From Streptomyces canus (GTDB lineage Bacteria > Actinomycetota > Actinomycetes > Streptomycetales > Streptomycetaceae), in the NCBI RefSeq assembly GCF_001514145.1, contig NZ_KQ948663.1:421927-485926 (forward strand): a stretch of 64,000 nucleotides of DNA. The letters run 5' to 3'. A model generated the notes under the pieces. The model ran no database searches, was not told the DNA's origin, and saw only the letters and a list, made by a program, of their open reading frames with translations. The position numbers and the translations under genes are program-made. Shown piece by piece: positions 34,537-47,921 of the stretch (the first letter of the stretch is position 1; each line of letters opens with the position of its first letter).

Positions 34537-37500
34537 ATGTACGAGCTGTCCCGGGTCCGCCTCTACTCCATCGGTCCTGCCGGTGCGCGCTACGCCGACA
34601 CCGTGCTTGACCTGCGCGGCGTCGGCGCGGAAGTGCCCGACCCCGCGCCCACCCAGGCGGAGTTCTTCGAGGAGGAGCCCGTCGGCCCGCCCCGTCGGCC
34701 CGCCCCGGCCGGAGTGCTCTTCCTGGAGAACGGCGGCGGCAAGTCGGTGCTGCTCAAACTGATCTTCTCGGTGATGCTGCCGGGCCACCGGAACACGCTC
34801 GGCGGTGCCAGCTCCGGTGTGCTGCGGAAGTTCCTGCTGGCGGACGACTGCGGGCATGTGGCCCTGGAGTGGCAGCACACCCTCACCGGCGAGTGCGTCG
34901 TCGTCGGCAAGGTGAGCGAATGGCGGGGGCGCCAGGTCTCCAACGACCCGCGGAAGTTCGCCGAGGCCTGGTACTCGTTCCGGCCCGGACCGGGGCTCAG
35001 CCTCGACAACCTGCCCGTCGCCGAGTCCACCGCCGTGCGGCCGCCCGCCGAGGGCCAGTCGGCCGCACAGGGCCGTCGCCGGACCATGAAGGGCTTCCGG
35101 GACGCCATCACCGAGGCGGGCAAGGCGTATCCGCATCTGGAGGTGCACTGGGAGGAGATCCACGACCGGTGGATCGAGCACTTGGGCGACCTCGGCCTGG
35201 ACCCCGAGCTCTTCCGCTACCAGCGGGAGATGAACGCCGACGAGGGCGAGGCCGCCGGCCTCTTCGCGGTGAAGAAGGACTCCGACTTCACCGACCTGCT
35301 GCTGCGTGCCGTGACCGACACCCGAGACACCGACGGGCTCGCCGACCTGGTCGGCGGATTCGGCAACAAGCTGGGGCGACGCGCCGAACTGATCGCCGAA
35401 CGGGACTTCACCGCAGGGTCCGTAGACCTGCTGGGCCGGATCGTAGAGGCCGCCGAGGCGCGCTCACGCGCGCGCGACATCCACGCGGGCGCCGAACGCC
35501 GCACCCGGACTCTGGCCCGACGGCTGTCCGCGCGAGGCGTCCAGGAGCGGGTGCGGGCCGCCGACCTCGCCCAGCGGGTCACCGCTGCCGCGTACGCCGT
35601 CACCCACGCCGAGGCGGGCCGGGAGCGCAGTGCGCTGATCGCCGCCGAACTCGCCTACCGGCACGCCTCCCTCGCGCTCGCCGCCGCCGAGAAGTCGGCC
35701 GCCGCCCAGAAGCGCGAACTCGCCGAAGCGCGCACGCTGCACTCCGCCTGGCAGGCCGCCGAGGCCGTCCTGCGCCACCGTGCCGCAGCCGACCGCATCG
35801 CGCGCGTGGCCGCCGCCATCCAGGAGGCCGAGCGGGACGCGGCCCCCGCGCTCGCCGCCCGGGCCAAGGCCGCCGTCGATCTCGTCCGGGCTCTGCACGC
35901 GGCCGCCGAGAGCGCCGAGGCCCTCGCCAACGAGGAGGAGGAGCGGTCCGCAGCCCTCCAGGAGGTCGGCGAGTCCGCCTACCGGGACTCCACCTCGGCC
36001 GCGACCGAGGCACAGCGCGCCCGCAGCGAGATCGGGCATCTGCGCCAGCGGCTGAGCGAGGTCGAGCAGGAGACCGCCGAGGCGGTCCGCGCGGGCTGGC
36101 TCGACGACAGCGCACCCGACGCCGACCCCGCCCGCGCGGCCCTCGCCGCGAGCGACGCCGAGAAGACCGCGGTCGCCGCCTGGGACACCGCCCGCGAGGC
36201 CTCGCACCGCGCCGCCGAGCACGCGCGCGAGGCAGCCTCGGCCGAATCCCGCGCGGAACTCACGGCCGCCCGCGCGGAGGACGCGGCCACCGCGGCCGCG
36301 CGGTCCTACGAGGCCGAGCGGCGGCTAGCCGAGGGGCTGGCCCGCGAGGAGCGGCTGGCGGAGATCCTGAGCCTGACCGGGGCCTTCGGGGGAGTGCCCG
36401 GCCCGCGGACGACCGCCGAGGGCACGAAGGCCAACGGCCCGGCCGGGCGCGAGGGTGCCGGTGCCGGACAGGGCACCGACCCGCACGCCGGCTCCCCGGG
36501 TGCTTTCGCCGACGACGGTCTGAACCCCGAGGACCTCGACCGATTCGCCGACGAACTGCGGGAACTGCTCGACGACTCCGTCTCCTCCGCCGAACGCCAG
36601 CTCTTCGAGCTGCGTACGGCCGCCGCCGACGATGCACGGATCCTCGGCGCGCTCGGTGACGGCGGGCTGCTGCCGCCGGGACCGGACGTGCTGGCCACGG
36701 TCGAGTTCCTCGGTGAGAACGGCATCCCCGCCCTGCCCGGCTGGCGCTATCTCGCCCAGGCCGTCGACCCCGCCGACCACGCGCGCGTGCTGGCCGCAAG
36801 GCCGGAACTGGTCGACGGCGTGATCATCACCGACCCCGACACGCACGCCCGAGCCCGCGAGGTCCTGAACGACGCGGCACTGCTTCCCCGGTCCGCCGTC
36901 GCCGTGGGTACGGCGGCTGCCCTCCTCGCACCCACTCCGGCCCCCGAGTCGGACACGGGGGACGTCTTCCTCGTACCGCCGAACCCGGCCATGCACGACG
37001 AGCATGCCGCCGACGAGGAGCGCCAGGCGCTGCGCGGCCGGGCAGGCGAGCGGGACGAGGAGATCCGGTCGCTCGCGGCCCGCCTCGCCAAGGACCGTGA
37101 ACTGTCCGCCCGGCTCGCCTCCTGGCGTACCGGCTGTCCGGCCGGCCGCCTCGTCGAGCTGGCGCAAGCCGCCCGTGACACACGCGCGTTCGCCGAGGAG
37201 TCGGAGGCCGAACTGGCCGAGGCACGCACCGTGCGGGCCGAGGCCGACGAAGCCGCCGCCGAGGCCGCGCAGACGCGCGACGAGCGGCAGGAGGCCGCAC
37301 AGAAGGCCCGGCGCGCCGCCGACGCCCTCGCCGGGCTGGCCTACCGACTGCGTGAACGGGCCGGCTGGCAGGTCAAGCTGCGCGAACTGGCCGACGAGGC
37401 CACCGAGTCGGAGGCCCGCGCCCAGACCTGTCTGGAGCGCGCCCGCGCCGCCGACGAGGACCGGCGCGGTGCCCAGCGGGCCGCCGACGACGCCCGTCGC

Positions 37501-39231
37501 ACCGCCCGCACGCTGCGCGCCGAGCGCGCCGAGATCGCGGGCGCCCCCGACGACGTACCGGACAGTGACCCGGACGCCTCCAAGGCGTCCCTGCCCGCGC
37601 TCCGCGAGGCCTATCGGGCTGCCTCCCAGCTGTACGAGAAGGTGGGTGTCGGTGCCGACCTGCGGGCCGAACAGGCTCGGGCGGAGAGCGACGACAGCGC
37701 GGCCCTGGCCGAACTGGACCGGCTGAGCAACAAGGTCCGCACGCGCGCGGCGCAGTTGCTCCAGTCGCCCGACGGGTCCGACGGGCCCTCTCGGCAGGCC
37801 GCCGCTGCCCGTGCGGAGGAGCTGGTGCAGCTCCTGGAGACCCGTGTGTCGACCGCGAGCGAGCAGCTGGGGCGGTTGCGCGGCGAGGCCGAGCGGCACG
37901 CCCCCGAGGACGGCGAGGCGCACACCGAGCTGTCGCCGGAGCTGGAGCCACGCGACGCCGAGCACGCACAGGCGCTGCTGCGTACGGCCACCGCCGAACT
38001 CGCCTCCCGCACCGAGGCGTTGGCGCAGGCCCGGGAGGCACACGCGGATCTGCTCGGCTCCCACCGAGCCGCCGAGGACGCGGCGGGCGGCTTCGACGAG
38101 ATCGCCGCGATGCTCCGCGACCTGCTGCGCGAGCACCCCATGGAGGACGAGCAGGAGGATCCGGAGCCGTATCCGGGCAGCCCCGAGGAGGCTCGTCAGG
38201 CCGCCGCCGAGGCCCGCCGGTCGCTGCGTGGCTGCGCCGCCGACCTCTCCACCGCCGAGGCCGCCGTGCGCGAGGCAAGCGACGTACTCGTCCGGCACGC
38301 CAACTCCACGCGCTACGAGCAGGTGCGTACCCCCGCGCGGCAGCAGATCCGCGAGCTGCCCGCTTCCGCGCTGCCCGAGCACGCGCAGAAGTGGGCGGAC
38401 GCCTTCGCGCCCCGACTTCGGGTATTGACCGACGAGTTGGCCCAGCTGGAGCGGAACCGGGACTCGATCGTGGACCGGCTGCGGGGGCTCGTGGAGTCCG
38501 CCCTGGCCACGCTCAGGTCGGCCCAGCGGTTGTCCCGGCTGCCCGAGGGGCTCGGCGAGTGGTCCGGGCAGGAGTTCCTGCGGATCCGCTTCGAGGAGCC
38601 CGACCAGGCGACCCTGACCGAGCGGCTCGGCGAGGTCATCGACGAGGCGACCCGGGCCGCCGTGAAGAAGAACTCCGATCTGCGGCGGGACGGAATGTCC
38701 CTGCTGCTGCGGGGAGTCGCGGCGGCGCTGCAGCCCAAGGGCGTGGCCGTGGAGATCCTCAAGCCGGACGCCGTGCTGCGCGCCGAGCGCGTGCCCGTCG
38801 GGCAGATGGGCGATGTGTTCTCCGGCGGCCAGCTCCTCACCGCGGCCATCGCGCTGTACTGCACGATGGCGGCCCTGCGCTCCAACGACCGGGGCCGGGA
38901 CAAGCACCGGCACGCCGGCACGCTGTTCCTGGACAACCCGATCGGCCGCGCCAACGCGACATATCTGCTGGAGCTCCAGCGGGCGGTGTCGGACGCGCTG
39001 GGTGTCCAACTCCTGTACACCACAGGCCTGTTCGACACGACGGCGCTCGCTGAGTTCCCGCTGGTCATCCGCCTGCGCAACGATGCCGACCTCAGGGCCG
39101 GCCTGAAGTACATCAGCGTGGAGGAACATCTCCGCCCGGGCCTGCCCCAGCAGCCTCAGGCGGGCGAGGCGGTGCGCAGCGAGATCACGGCGACCCGGAT
39201 GTTCAAGCGTCCGGCGCCGGTGACTCCGTAA
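34537..39231 (+). CDS. SMC-like coiled-coil ATPase (MksB/JetC-like)
   Basis: A 1564-residue ATPase. Walker A is at about residues 65-73 (FLENGGGKSVLLK); coiled coils span roughly 255-700 and 820-1400; a globular hinge lies at about 700-820 (FLGENGIPALPGWRYLAQ to VAVGTAAALLAP). The C-terminal head has the signature FSGGQ near 1427 and Walker B LFLDNPIG near 1465. Walker B reads D-N instead of D-E, and the Walker A first Gly is replaced (LENGGGKS). Such complexes extrude DNA loops or sense plasmids. No JetD-type nuclease gene is nearby. It could be a chromosome-organising condensin or a defence complex. Confidence 0.8.
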   Translation: MYELSRVRLYSIGPAGARYADTVLDLRGVGAEVPDPAPTQAEFFEEEPVGPPRRPAPAGVLFLENGGGKSVLLKLIFSVMLPGHRNTLGGASSGVLRKFLLADDCGHVALEWQHTLTGECVVVGKVSEWRGRQVSNDPRKFAEAWYSFRPGPGLSLDNLPVAESTAVRPPAEGQSAAQGRRRTMKGFRDAITEAGKAYPHLEVHWEEIHDRWIEHLGDLGLDPELFRYQREMNADEGEAAGLFAVKKDSDFTDLLLRAVTDTRDTDGLADLVGGFGNKLGRRAELIAERDFTAGSVDLLGRIVEAAEARSRARDIHAGAERRTRTLARRLSARGVQERVRAADLAQRVTAAAYAVTHAEAGRERSALIAAELAYRHASLALAAAEKSAAAQKRELAEARTLHSAWQAAEAVLRHRAAADRIARVAAAIQEAERDAAPALAARAKAAVDLVRALHAAAESAEALANEEEERSAALQEVGESAYRDSTSAATEAQRARSEIGHLRQRLSEVEQETAEAVRAGWLDDSAPDADPARAALAASDAEKTAVAAWDTAREASHRAAEHAREAASAESRAELTAARAEDAATAAARSYEAERRLAEGLAREERLAEILSLTGAFGGVPGPRTTAEGTKANGPAGREGAGAGQGTDPHAGSPGAFADDGLNPEDLDRFADELRELLDDSVSSAERQLFELRTAAADDARILGALGDGGLLPPGPDVLATVEFLGENGIPALPGWRYLAQAVDPADHARVLAARPELVDGVIITDPDTHARAREVLNDAALLPRSAVAVGTAAALLAPTPAPESDTGDVFLVPPNPAMHDEHAADEERQALRGRAGERDEEIRSLAARLAKDRELSARLASWRTGCPAGRLVELAQAARDTRAFAEESEAELAEARTVRAEADEAAAEAAQTRDERQEAAQKARRAADALAGLAYRLRERAGWQVKLRELADEATESEARAQTCLERARAADEDRRGAQRAADDARRTARTLRAERAEIAGAPDDVPDSDPDASKASLPALREAYRAASQLYEKVGVGADLRAEQARAESDDSAALAELDRLSNKVRTRAAQLLQSPDGSDGPSRQAAAARAEELVQLLETRVSTASEQLGRLRGEAERHAPEDGEAHTELSPELEPRDAEHAQALLRTATAELASRTEALAQAREAHADLLGSHRAAEDAAGGFDEIAAMLRDLLREHPMEDEQEDPEPYPGSPEEARQAAAEARRSLRGCAADLSTAEAAVREASDVLVRHANSTRYEQVRTPARQQIRELPASALPEHAQKWADAFAPRLRVLTDELAQLERNRDSIVDRLRGLVESALATLRSAQRLSRLPEGLGEWSGQEFLRIRFEEPDQATLTERLGEVIDEATRAAVKKNSDLRRDGMSLLLRGVAAALQPKGVAVEILKPDAVLRAERVPVGQMGDVFSGGQLLTAAIALYCTMAALRSNDRGRDKHRHAGTLFLDNPIGRANATYLLELQRAVSDALGVQLLYTTGLFDTTALAEFPLVIRLRNDADLRAGLKYISVEEHLRPGLPQQPQAGEAVRSEITATRMFKRPAPVTP

Positions 39232-39245
39232 GGAGCCTCAGCCGC

Positions 39246-39785
39246 TCAGGGGTGCGACAACTGCCCTGTGCCGCCGCCTTGTCGCCGTATCCGCTCCTGA
39301 GTCCGCTCGGCAAGCCGCGCCTGCCGCCGGGCCCTGCGCCGCTCACGTCGCAGTGCGCGCGCCGTGCTGCTCGGGGTCGACACCACTCCGTGGCGCTGGT
39401 TCCAGACCTGGCGGGTCACCCAGACGTCCAGGGCGCCCCAGGTGGCCACCACGGTGCTGGCCACACTGCTGACCACCATCGGGAACGCCAGCCAGGAACC
39501 GGCCAGGGTGCACAGGAAGGCCACCATCGCCTGAAGCAGGGTCACGGCGATGATGAGCACCGCCCGCACCGCGGAGTTGCGCACCGGATCCGGCAGCCGA
39601 CGCCTGCGCGCGGGTTCCTCGACCCACAATGGCTGGTACGTCTCCTCCCGGGCGGCGCCGCGCCCGCTCGGCATGTCCGACCCCGCCGGTATGTCGTGAA
39701 GCCGCGCATCCCGGCGCCGAGGCGCCGTCGTACCCGCTGTCTCCACGCCGCTTCCCGGCGCCTCCTGCCGTTCCGCCGTGCCCAT
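39246..39785 (-). CDS. Two-pass membrane protein with basic C-terminus
   Basis: A 179-residue protein. A disordered N-terminus is followed by two membrane segments (AVLIIAVTLLQAMVAFLCTL and LAFPMVVSSVASTVVATWGAL) and a highly basic tail (ALRRERRRARRQARLAERTQ). It is convergent with the SMC-like gene, 14 bp apart, on the opposite strand. ATG 39785 is chosen because residues upstream in the same frame look non-coding. No function is recognised. Confidence 0.7.
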   Translation of the reverse strand: MGTAERQEAPGSGVETAGTTAPRRRDARLHDIPAGSDMPSGRGAAREETYQPLWVEEPARRRRLPDPVRNSAVRAVLIIAVTLLQAMVAFLCTLAGSWLAFPMVVSSVASTVVATWGALDVWVTRQVWNQRHGVVSTPSSTARALRRERRRARRQARLAERTQERIRRQGGGTGQLSHP

Positions 39786-40215
39786 CACCGTGTCACTCCC
39801 CACCGCCGGCAGACCCCTCGTCCCGGTGTCCGTAAACCGGGCTTCAAGGTGGCTGCCCGGCTTGCGCTGGTTTACGCCGCCCAGTTGCAGATGCGGCTCC
39901 TGTGGCCGAATCCACCGCCATTTCCCGAAGAGAAGGACGAACAAGACCACTTCAAGATTCCCGCACCACGTCAAAGAAACGAAAAAATCCAGCCAACCAC
40001 CGGCCCTGGCCGATCGGTTCCGGTCGGACGCGTACCACCTGATCGCAGGAGGCAATCTCCCGCAATGGGAGGACAACTCCCCATGTCGCGACAGTGGAGC
40101 GGAAGTTCGGGTTCCGGATGCAACTTCGAGTTACGTGTGCGTCGGTAGTAGGCTCGCGCCGTTTGTTGACGTACATGTGTACCCCCGGCCGGCGGGGGTC
40201 GAGCTGGGGGAGGCC
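39786..40215. other. 430-bp divergent regulatory gap upstream of the conservon
   Basis: No gene is convincing here; frames are open on both strands but lack family sequence. It includes a palindrome, GTACATGTGTAC, at 40171-40182 and a GC hairpin (CCCCC..GGGGG) just after it, both directly upstream of the sensor kinase gene. Confidence 0.5.
40171..40182. promoter_or_regulatory. Palindrome GTACATGTGTAC upstream of the sensor kinase
   Basis: Five-bp arms GTACA and TGTAC flank TG. A TTGAC (40166-40170) abuts it, but no good -10 follows at 16-19 nt. The centre is 40 bp upstream of the start codon, so an operator or attenuator is possible. Confidence 0.35.
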
Positions 40216-43200
40216 ATGCGCTTTCGCGGGAAGTCGATCCGCCGGAAGATCGTGGCGCTGCTTCTCGTGCCGCTGGTGTCCCTGATCGCGGTGTGGGGCT
40301 TCGCCACGGTACTGACGGGACGTGAGGTCGCCCAGCTCTTCCAGGTATCCACCGTCACGGAGAAGCTCGGTTATCCCATCGAGGACACCGTGCGCGTGCT
40401 CCAGCAGGAACGCCGCCAGACGCTTGTCTATCTGGCTGATCCGCGCGCGTCGGACGCCCTGTCCGCGCTGCGCAGCACAAGGAACGCCTCCGACGACGCC
40501 ATCGCCAAGTTCCGGCAGAACGCGCGCGATCCCGATGCCCGCGACGGACTGGACCAGGACGACGACGAACGCCTCACCGCCGTCCTGGACGCGTTCGACG
40601 GCATCGACTCACTGCGCCGCAGCGTCGAGGAGGGCACGGTCACCCGCCTCCAGGCCTTCTACCAGTACAACCGCCTCGTCGACCCCGCCTACGACCTGCT
40701 CGCCACCCTCGACGGCGTCGACAGTGTCGAGTTGGACAAGCAGGCACGGGCTCTGGTCAACATCACCCGGGCCCGCGAACTGCTCTCCCGCGAGGACGCC
40801 CTGCTCGGCTCCGCCCTGGTGGTGGGCAAGCTCACTCACGACGAGATCCGCGACGTCTCCGATCTCGTCGCCCAGCGGACCCTGCTGTACGACGTCAACC
40901 TCGGAGTGCTGCCGACGTCGGAACGCGAGCGGTACGAGCGCTTCTGGAAGAACGCCGGCACCGCCCCGCTGCGCTCCGCCGAGCAGTCCGTCGCCGGTGC
41001 TGAACCCGGAACCGACGGCAACGTCAGCGCCAAGAGCTGGGACGCCGCCGCGGGCAGTGTGCTCGACGAACTCGCCAAGCTCGACGACCAGGCGGGCGAT
41101 CGCCTCCAGGACCGTGTCCGGCCGGACGCGATGGGCGTGATCATCAAGGCGGCCGTCGTCGGCGTCCTCGGTCTGATCGCCCTGCTCTTCTCGCTGGTGC
41201 TGTCCGTACGTGTCGGCCGCGGCCTCATCCGTGACCTGAGGCAACTGCGCCTGGAGGCCCACGAGGCTTCCGGCGTACGGCTGCCCAGTGTGATGCGCCG
41301 GCTCTCCGTGGGCGAACAGGTGGACGTGGAGACCGAGGTCCCGCGCCTGGAGTACGACAAGAACGAGATGGGTGAGGTCGGCCAGGCCCTCAACACCCTC
41401 CAGCGCGCAGCCGTCGAAGCCGCCGTCAAGCAGGCGGAGTTGCGCGCCGGGGTCTCCGAGGTCTTCGTCAACCTCGCCCGCCGCAGCCAGGTTCTCCTGC
41501 ACAAGCAGCTCACGCTGCTCGACACCATGGAGCGCCGCACCGAGGACACCGACGAGCTCGCCGACCTCTTCCGCCTCGACCACCTGACCACCCGTATGCG
41601 CCGGCACGCCGAAGGCCTGGTGATCCTCTCCGGCGCGGCCCCCTCCCGGCAGTGGCGCAAACCCGTCCAGCTCATGGACGTCGTCCGCGCCGCCGTCGCC
41701 GAGGTCGAGGACTACGAGCGCATCGAGGTCCGCAGGCTGCCCAGGGTGGCCGTGACCGGCCCGGCCGTCGCGGACCTCACGCATCTCGTGGCCGAACTCC
41801 TGGAGAACGCCACGGTGTTCTCCCCGCCCCACACCGCCGTCCAGGTCCTGGGCGAGCGCGTCGCCAACGGCTTCACCCTGGAGATCCACGACCGCGGACT
41901 CGGCATGGCCGCCGACGCGCTGCTGGACGCCAACCTCCGGCTCGCCGAGACACCGGAGTTCGAGCTCTCCGACACCGACCGGCTGGGCCTGTTCGTGGTC
42001 AGCCGGCTCGCCCAGCGGCAGAACGTCAGGGTCTCGCTGCAGCCTTCGCCGTACGGCGGCACGACGGCCGTCGTCTTCATTCCCGACGCGCTGTTGACCG
42101 ACGACGTCCCGGACACCAACGGCATCGGCTTCCGTCTCGACCGCCCCCGGCCGTCGAAGGAGGCCGAACTGGAGGAGGCCCAGCGCGTCTCGCTCACCCG
42201 GGGACCGGCCCAGCTGGCGGCCAGGACGCCCGCGATCCTGGACGGCCCGGTCGAACTGGAAGCTCCTGTCGACCTGGACGCCCTGAACGACTTCCCGGGT
42301 GTGCTCGACTCCGAGGACAGCGAGCGTGGCGGACTGTTCCGCCCGCGCCGCTCCCTGGCCCACGTCGACGACGAAGCCCCGGGAACCGACGGAACGGACA
42401 TCGGCGACGGCGGCCCGGACGCCCCGGTGTCACTGTCCCGCCGCCGGACTCCCAAGCTGGTCACCTCCCACGGGCGCCCGGTCACCGACGGGCGGACGGG
42501 ACGCGAGGAGACGGACGAGCCACCGGCGATCGGCCCGGGCGCGTCCAGGCCGCAGACGACCCCGTCGGCGGGACAGGGGCCCGCGCGCTCCGAACCTCCC
42601 ACGCTGCCGAGCCGCCGCCGCGCCGCGGCCCTGCGCCGGGGCACCGGCGTGGCCGACCGCATCGACGAGCTGACGGAAGCACCGACCTCCTCGGCGTTCC
42701 CGAGCCGTGAAACCGGCGGGCCGTCCGGAGCTCCGGTCCTGCCCCGACGCACCCGGCGTGCCGAAATCGCGTCCAGCGGCACGGGCCCGGACTCGGGCGA
42801 CTCCGCCACCGATGCCACCGGCAGACCGGGCGCGCCCGGTCTCGGCCCCGTCGCCTCTGCTCCGGGCGCCCTCGGCAGGGGTGGCCCGGCCGGCTCCGCC
42901 CCGGACGGCGTCGTACGTCCCGGCTGGGGCGAGTCCGCCCGCGGTGCCTCCGGAGCATCCGACTCGGGCAGGCCGCCCCTCGGCTCCGCACGCGGGTCCC
43001 AGGACGCCGGCTCCGGTACCGCCCCGCTTCCCCGCCGGGTACGGCAGGCCAATCTCGCCCCCCAGCTCAAGCAGGCACCGGTGCGGCGCCCCCAGAACCA
43101 GGCGGAGCCCGCCGAACGGGACGCCGACGAGGTCCGCAGCCGAATGGCCTCGCTCCAGCGCGGCTGGCAGCGTGGCCGTGAGGAGAACGCCGTGGGCGAC

Positions 43201-43254
43201 GACACGCCAGGCGGCACAGCACCACAACGAACGACTAAGGGGGACGGTCCATGA
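40216..43254 (+). CDS. Nitrate/nitrite-sensing conservon sensor kinase (CvnA-like)
   Basis: A 1012-residue membrane kinase. Helix 1 (about residues 14-36) and helix 2 (about 305-330) flank an extracellular helical NIT-type domain (LQQERRQTLVYLADPRA, ITRARELLSREDALLGSALV). A HAMP-like linker and an HATPase_c domain follow: N-box ELLENATVFSP near residue 527 and G-box DRGLGMA near 559. From about 650 onward it is Pro/Gly/Arg-rich and disordered. In Streptomyces conservons this protein sits on the membrane with the next two products and a GTPase. ATG 40216 follows GGGGGAGG. Confidence 0.88.
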   Translation: MRFRGKSIRRKIVALLLVPLVSLIAVWGFATVLTGREVAQLFQVSTVTEKLGYPIEDTVRVLQQERRQTLVYLADPRASDALSALRSTRNASDDAIAKFRQNARDPDARDGLDQDDDERLTAVLDAFDGIDSLRRSVEEGTVTRLQAFYQYNRLVDPAYDLLATLDGVDSVELDKQARALVNITRARELLSREDALLGSALVVGKLTHDEIRDVSDLVAQRTLLYDVNLGVLPTSERERYERFWKNAGTAPLRSAEQSVAGAEPGTDGNVSAKSWDAAAGSVLDELAKLDDQAGDRLQDRVRPDAMGVIIKAAVVGVLGLIALLFSLVLSVRVGRGLIRDLRQLRLEAHEASGVRLPSVMRRLSVGEQVDVETEVPRLEYDKNEMGEVGQALNTLQRAAVEAAVKQAELRAGVSEVFVNLARRSQVLLHKQLTLLDTMERRTEDTDELADLFRLDHLTTRMRRHAEGLVILSGAAPSRQWRKPVQLMDVVRAAVAEVEDYERIEVRRLPRVAVTGPAVADLTHLVAELLENATVFSPPHTAVQVLGERVANGFTLEIHDRGLGMAADALLDANLRLAETPEFELSDTDRLGLFVVSRLAQRQNVRVSLQPSPYGGTTAVVFIPDALLTDDVPDTNGIGFRLDRPRPSKEAELEEAQRVSLTRGPAQLAARTPAILDGPVELEAPVDLDALNDFPGVLDSEDSERGGLFRPRRSLAHVDDEAPGTDGTDIGDGGPDAPVSLSRRRTPKLVTSHGRPVTDGRTGREETDEPPAIGPGASRPQTTPSAGQGPARSEPPTLPSRRRAAALRRGTGVADRIDELTEAPTSSAFPSRETGGPSGAPVLPRRTRRAEIASSGTGPDSGDSATDATGRPGAPGLGPVASAPGALGRGGPAGSAPDGVVRPGWGESARGASGASDSGRPPLGSARGSQDAGSGTAPLPRRVRQANLAPQLKQAPVRRPQNQAEPAERDADEVRSRMASLQRGWQRGREENAVGDDTPGGTAPQRTTKGDGP

Positions 43255-43673
43255 CCGCACCGAAGGCGACCGACAAGTCCGGCGAGCTGAACTGGCTCCT
43301 CGACGACCTGGTGGACCGCGTCGCGAGCATCCGCAAGGCCCTGGTGCTCTCCAGCGACGGCCTCCCGACCGGCGTGTCCAAGGATCTGACCCGCGAGGAC
43401 AGCGAGCACCTCGCCGCCGTGGCGTCCGGGTTCCACAGCCTCGCCAAGGGCGTGGGCCGGCACTTCGAAGCGGGCAACGTCCGGCAGACGGTCGTGGAAC
43501 TGGACGACGCCTTCCTGTTCGTGACGGCCGCCGGCGACGGCAGCTGCCTCGCCGTCCTCTCGGACGCCGACTCGGACGTGGGCCTCGTCGCGTACGAGAT
43601 GACGCTCCTGGTCAAGCGGGTCGGTGTGCATCTCGGTGCCGCTCCGCGCACCGATCTGCCTCAGGGCGGGTAG
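43251..43673 (+). CDS. Roadblock/LC7 domain protein (CvnB-like)
   Basis: A 140-residue roadblock/LC7 protein, the MglB-like partner that acts on the conservon GTPase. LNWLLDDLVDRVASIRKALVLSSDGLPTG and the C-terminal VGLVAYEMTLLVKRVGVHL are typical. It overlaps the kinase stop as ATGA, so translation is coupled. Confidence 0.93.
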   Translation: MTAPKATDKSGELNWLLDDLVDRVASIRKALVLSSDGLPTGVSKDLTREDSEHLAAVASGFHSLAKGVGRHFEAGNVRQTVVELDDAFLFVTAAGDGSCLAVLSDADSDVGLVAYEMTLLVKRVGVHLGAAPRTDLPQGG

Positions 43674-43682
43674 TGAGATGGC

Positions 43683-44078
43683 ATGAGCACAGACGGTCAG
43701 GGAAGAAGCCACTGGTTCGACGACGAGGCCGGACCGGTGGTCCGTCCGTACGCCATGACACGCGGCCGCACCACGAGTGCCGGGCAGCACCGTCTCGACC
43801 TCATCGCGGTCGTGGTGGCCGAATCCCATACGGACGATCCCGAAGGGGACCACTCGCTGTCCCCCGAGCACGTGGACATCGTCGACCTGTGCCGGGACAC
43901 CCCCCAGTCGGTCGCCGAGCTGTCCTCCGAACTCGACCTGCCCATCGGGGTCGTACGGGTCCTCATAGGCGACCTCGTGGCCTCGGAGTGGGTCCACGTG
44001 AACCGGCCGGTGCCGCCCGCCGAGCTCCCGGACGAGAGCATTCTGCGCGACGTGATCAACGGCCTCAGAGCCCTGTGA
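43683..44078 (+). CDS. DUF742 protein (CvnC-like)
   Basis: A 131-residue DUF742 protein, third member of conservons. VVRPYAMTRGRTTS near the N-terminus, the central VDLCRDTPQSVAELSSELDLPIGVVRVLIGDL winged-helix-like section and a closing ILRDVINGLRAL match the family. It normally precedes a GTPase gene directly; here a 5-oxoprolinase gene intervenes. Confidence 0.92.
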   Translation: MSTDGQGRSHWFDDEAGPVVRPYAMTRGRTTSAGQHRLDLIAVVVAESHTDDPEGDHSLSPEHVDIVDLCRDTPQSVAELSSELDLPIGVVRVLIGDLVASEWVHVNRPVPPAELPDESILRDVINGLRAL

Positions 44079-44285
44079 CCGACTGGCCCGCCCGCCCGGG
44101 GGCCGCCTGACCTCGGTGAACACCGAGTACGTGCCAGGGACCCGAGCCGGGAGTCCCCACCGGTCCGCGGCGGGCGCCGGCACACCCCTGCCGATATGAT
44201 CTGACTGATCGTCGACGACCATCCGCGGACGGCCGCCCACCAGTCCGCGGACACGGTTGCGAGCAGTGCGATCGGGGAGACCGAC

Positions 44286-47901
<3,616 letters not shown>

Positions 47902-47921
<20 letters not shown>

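Noticed and set aside
36325..39129. A 934-codon frame antisense to the SMC-like gene
   Set aside because: It lies opposite a coiled-coil coding region with strong codon bias. Its product is Gly/Arg/Leu-rich without motifs.
39246..39785. Fourth member (JetD) of the SMC-like operon
   Set aside because: The product is a two-helix membrane protein on the opposite strand with no Toprim or winged-helix features.
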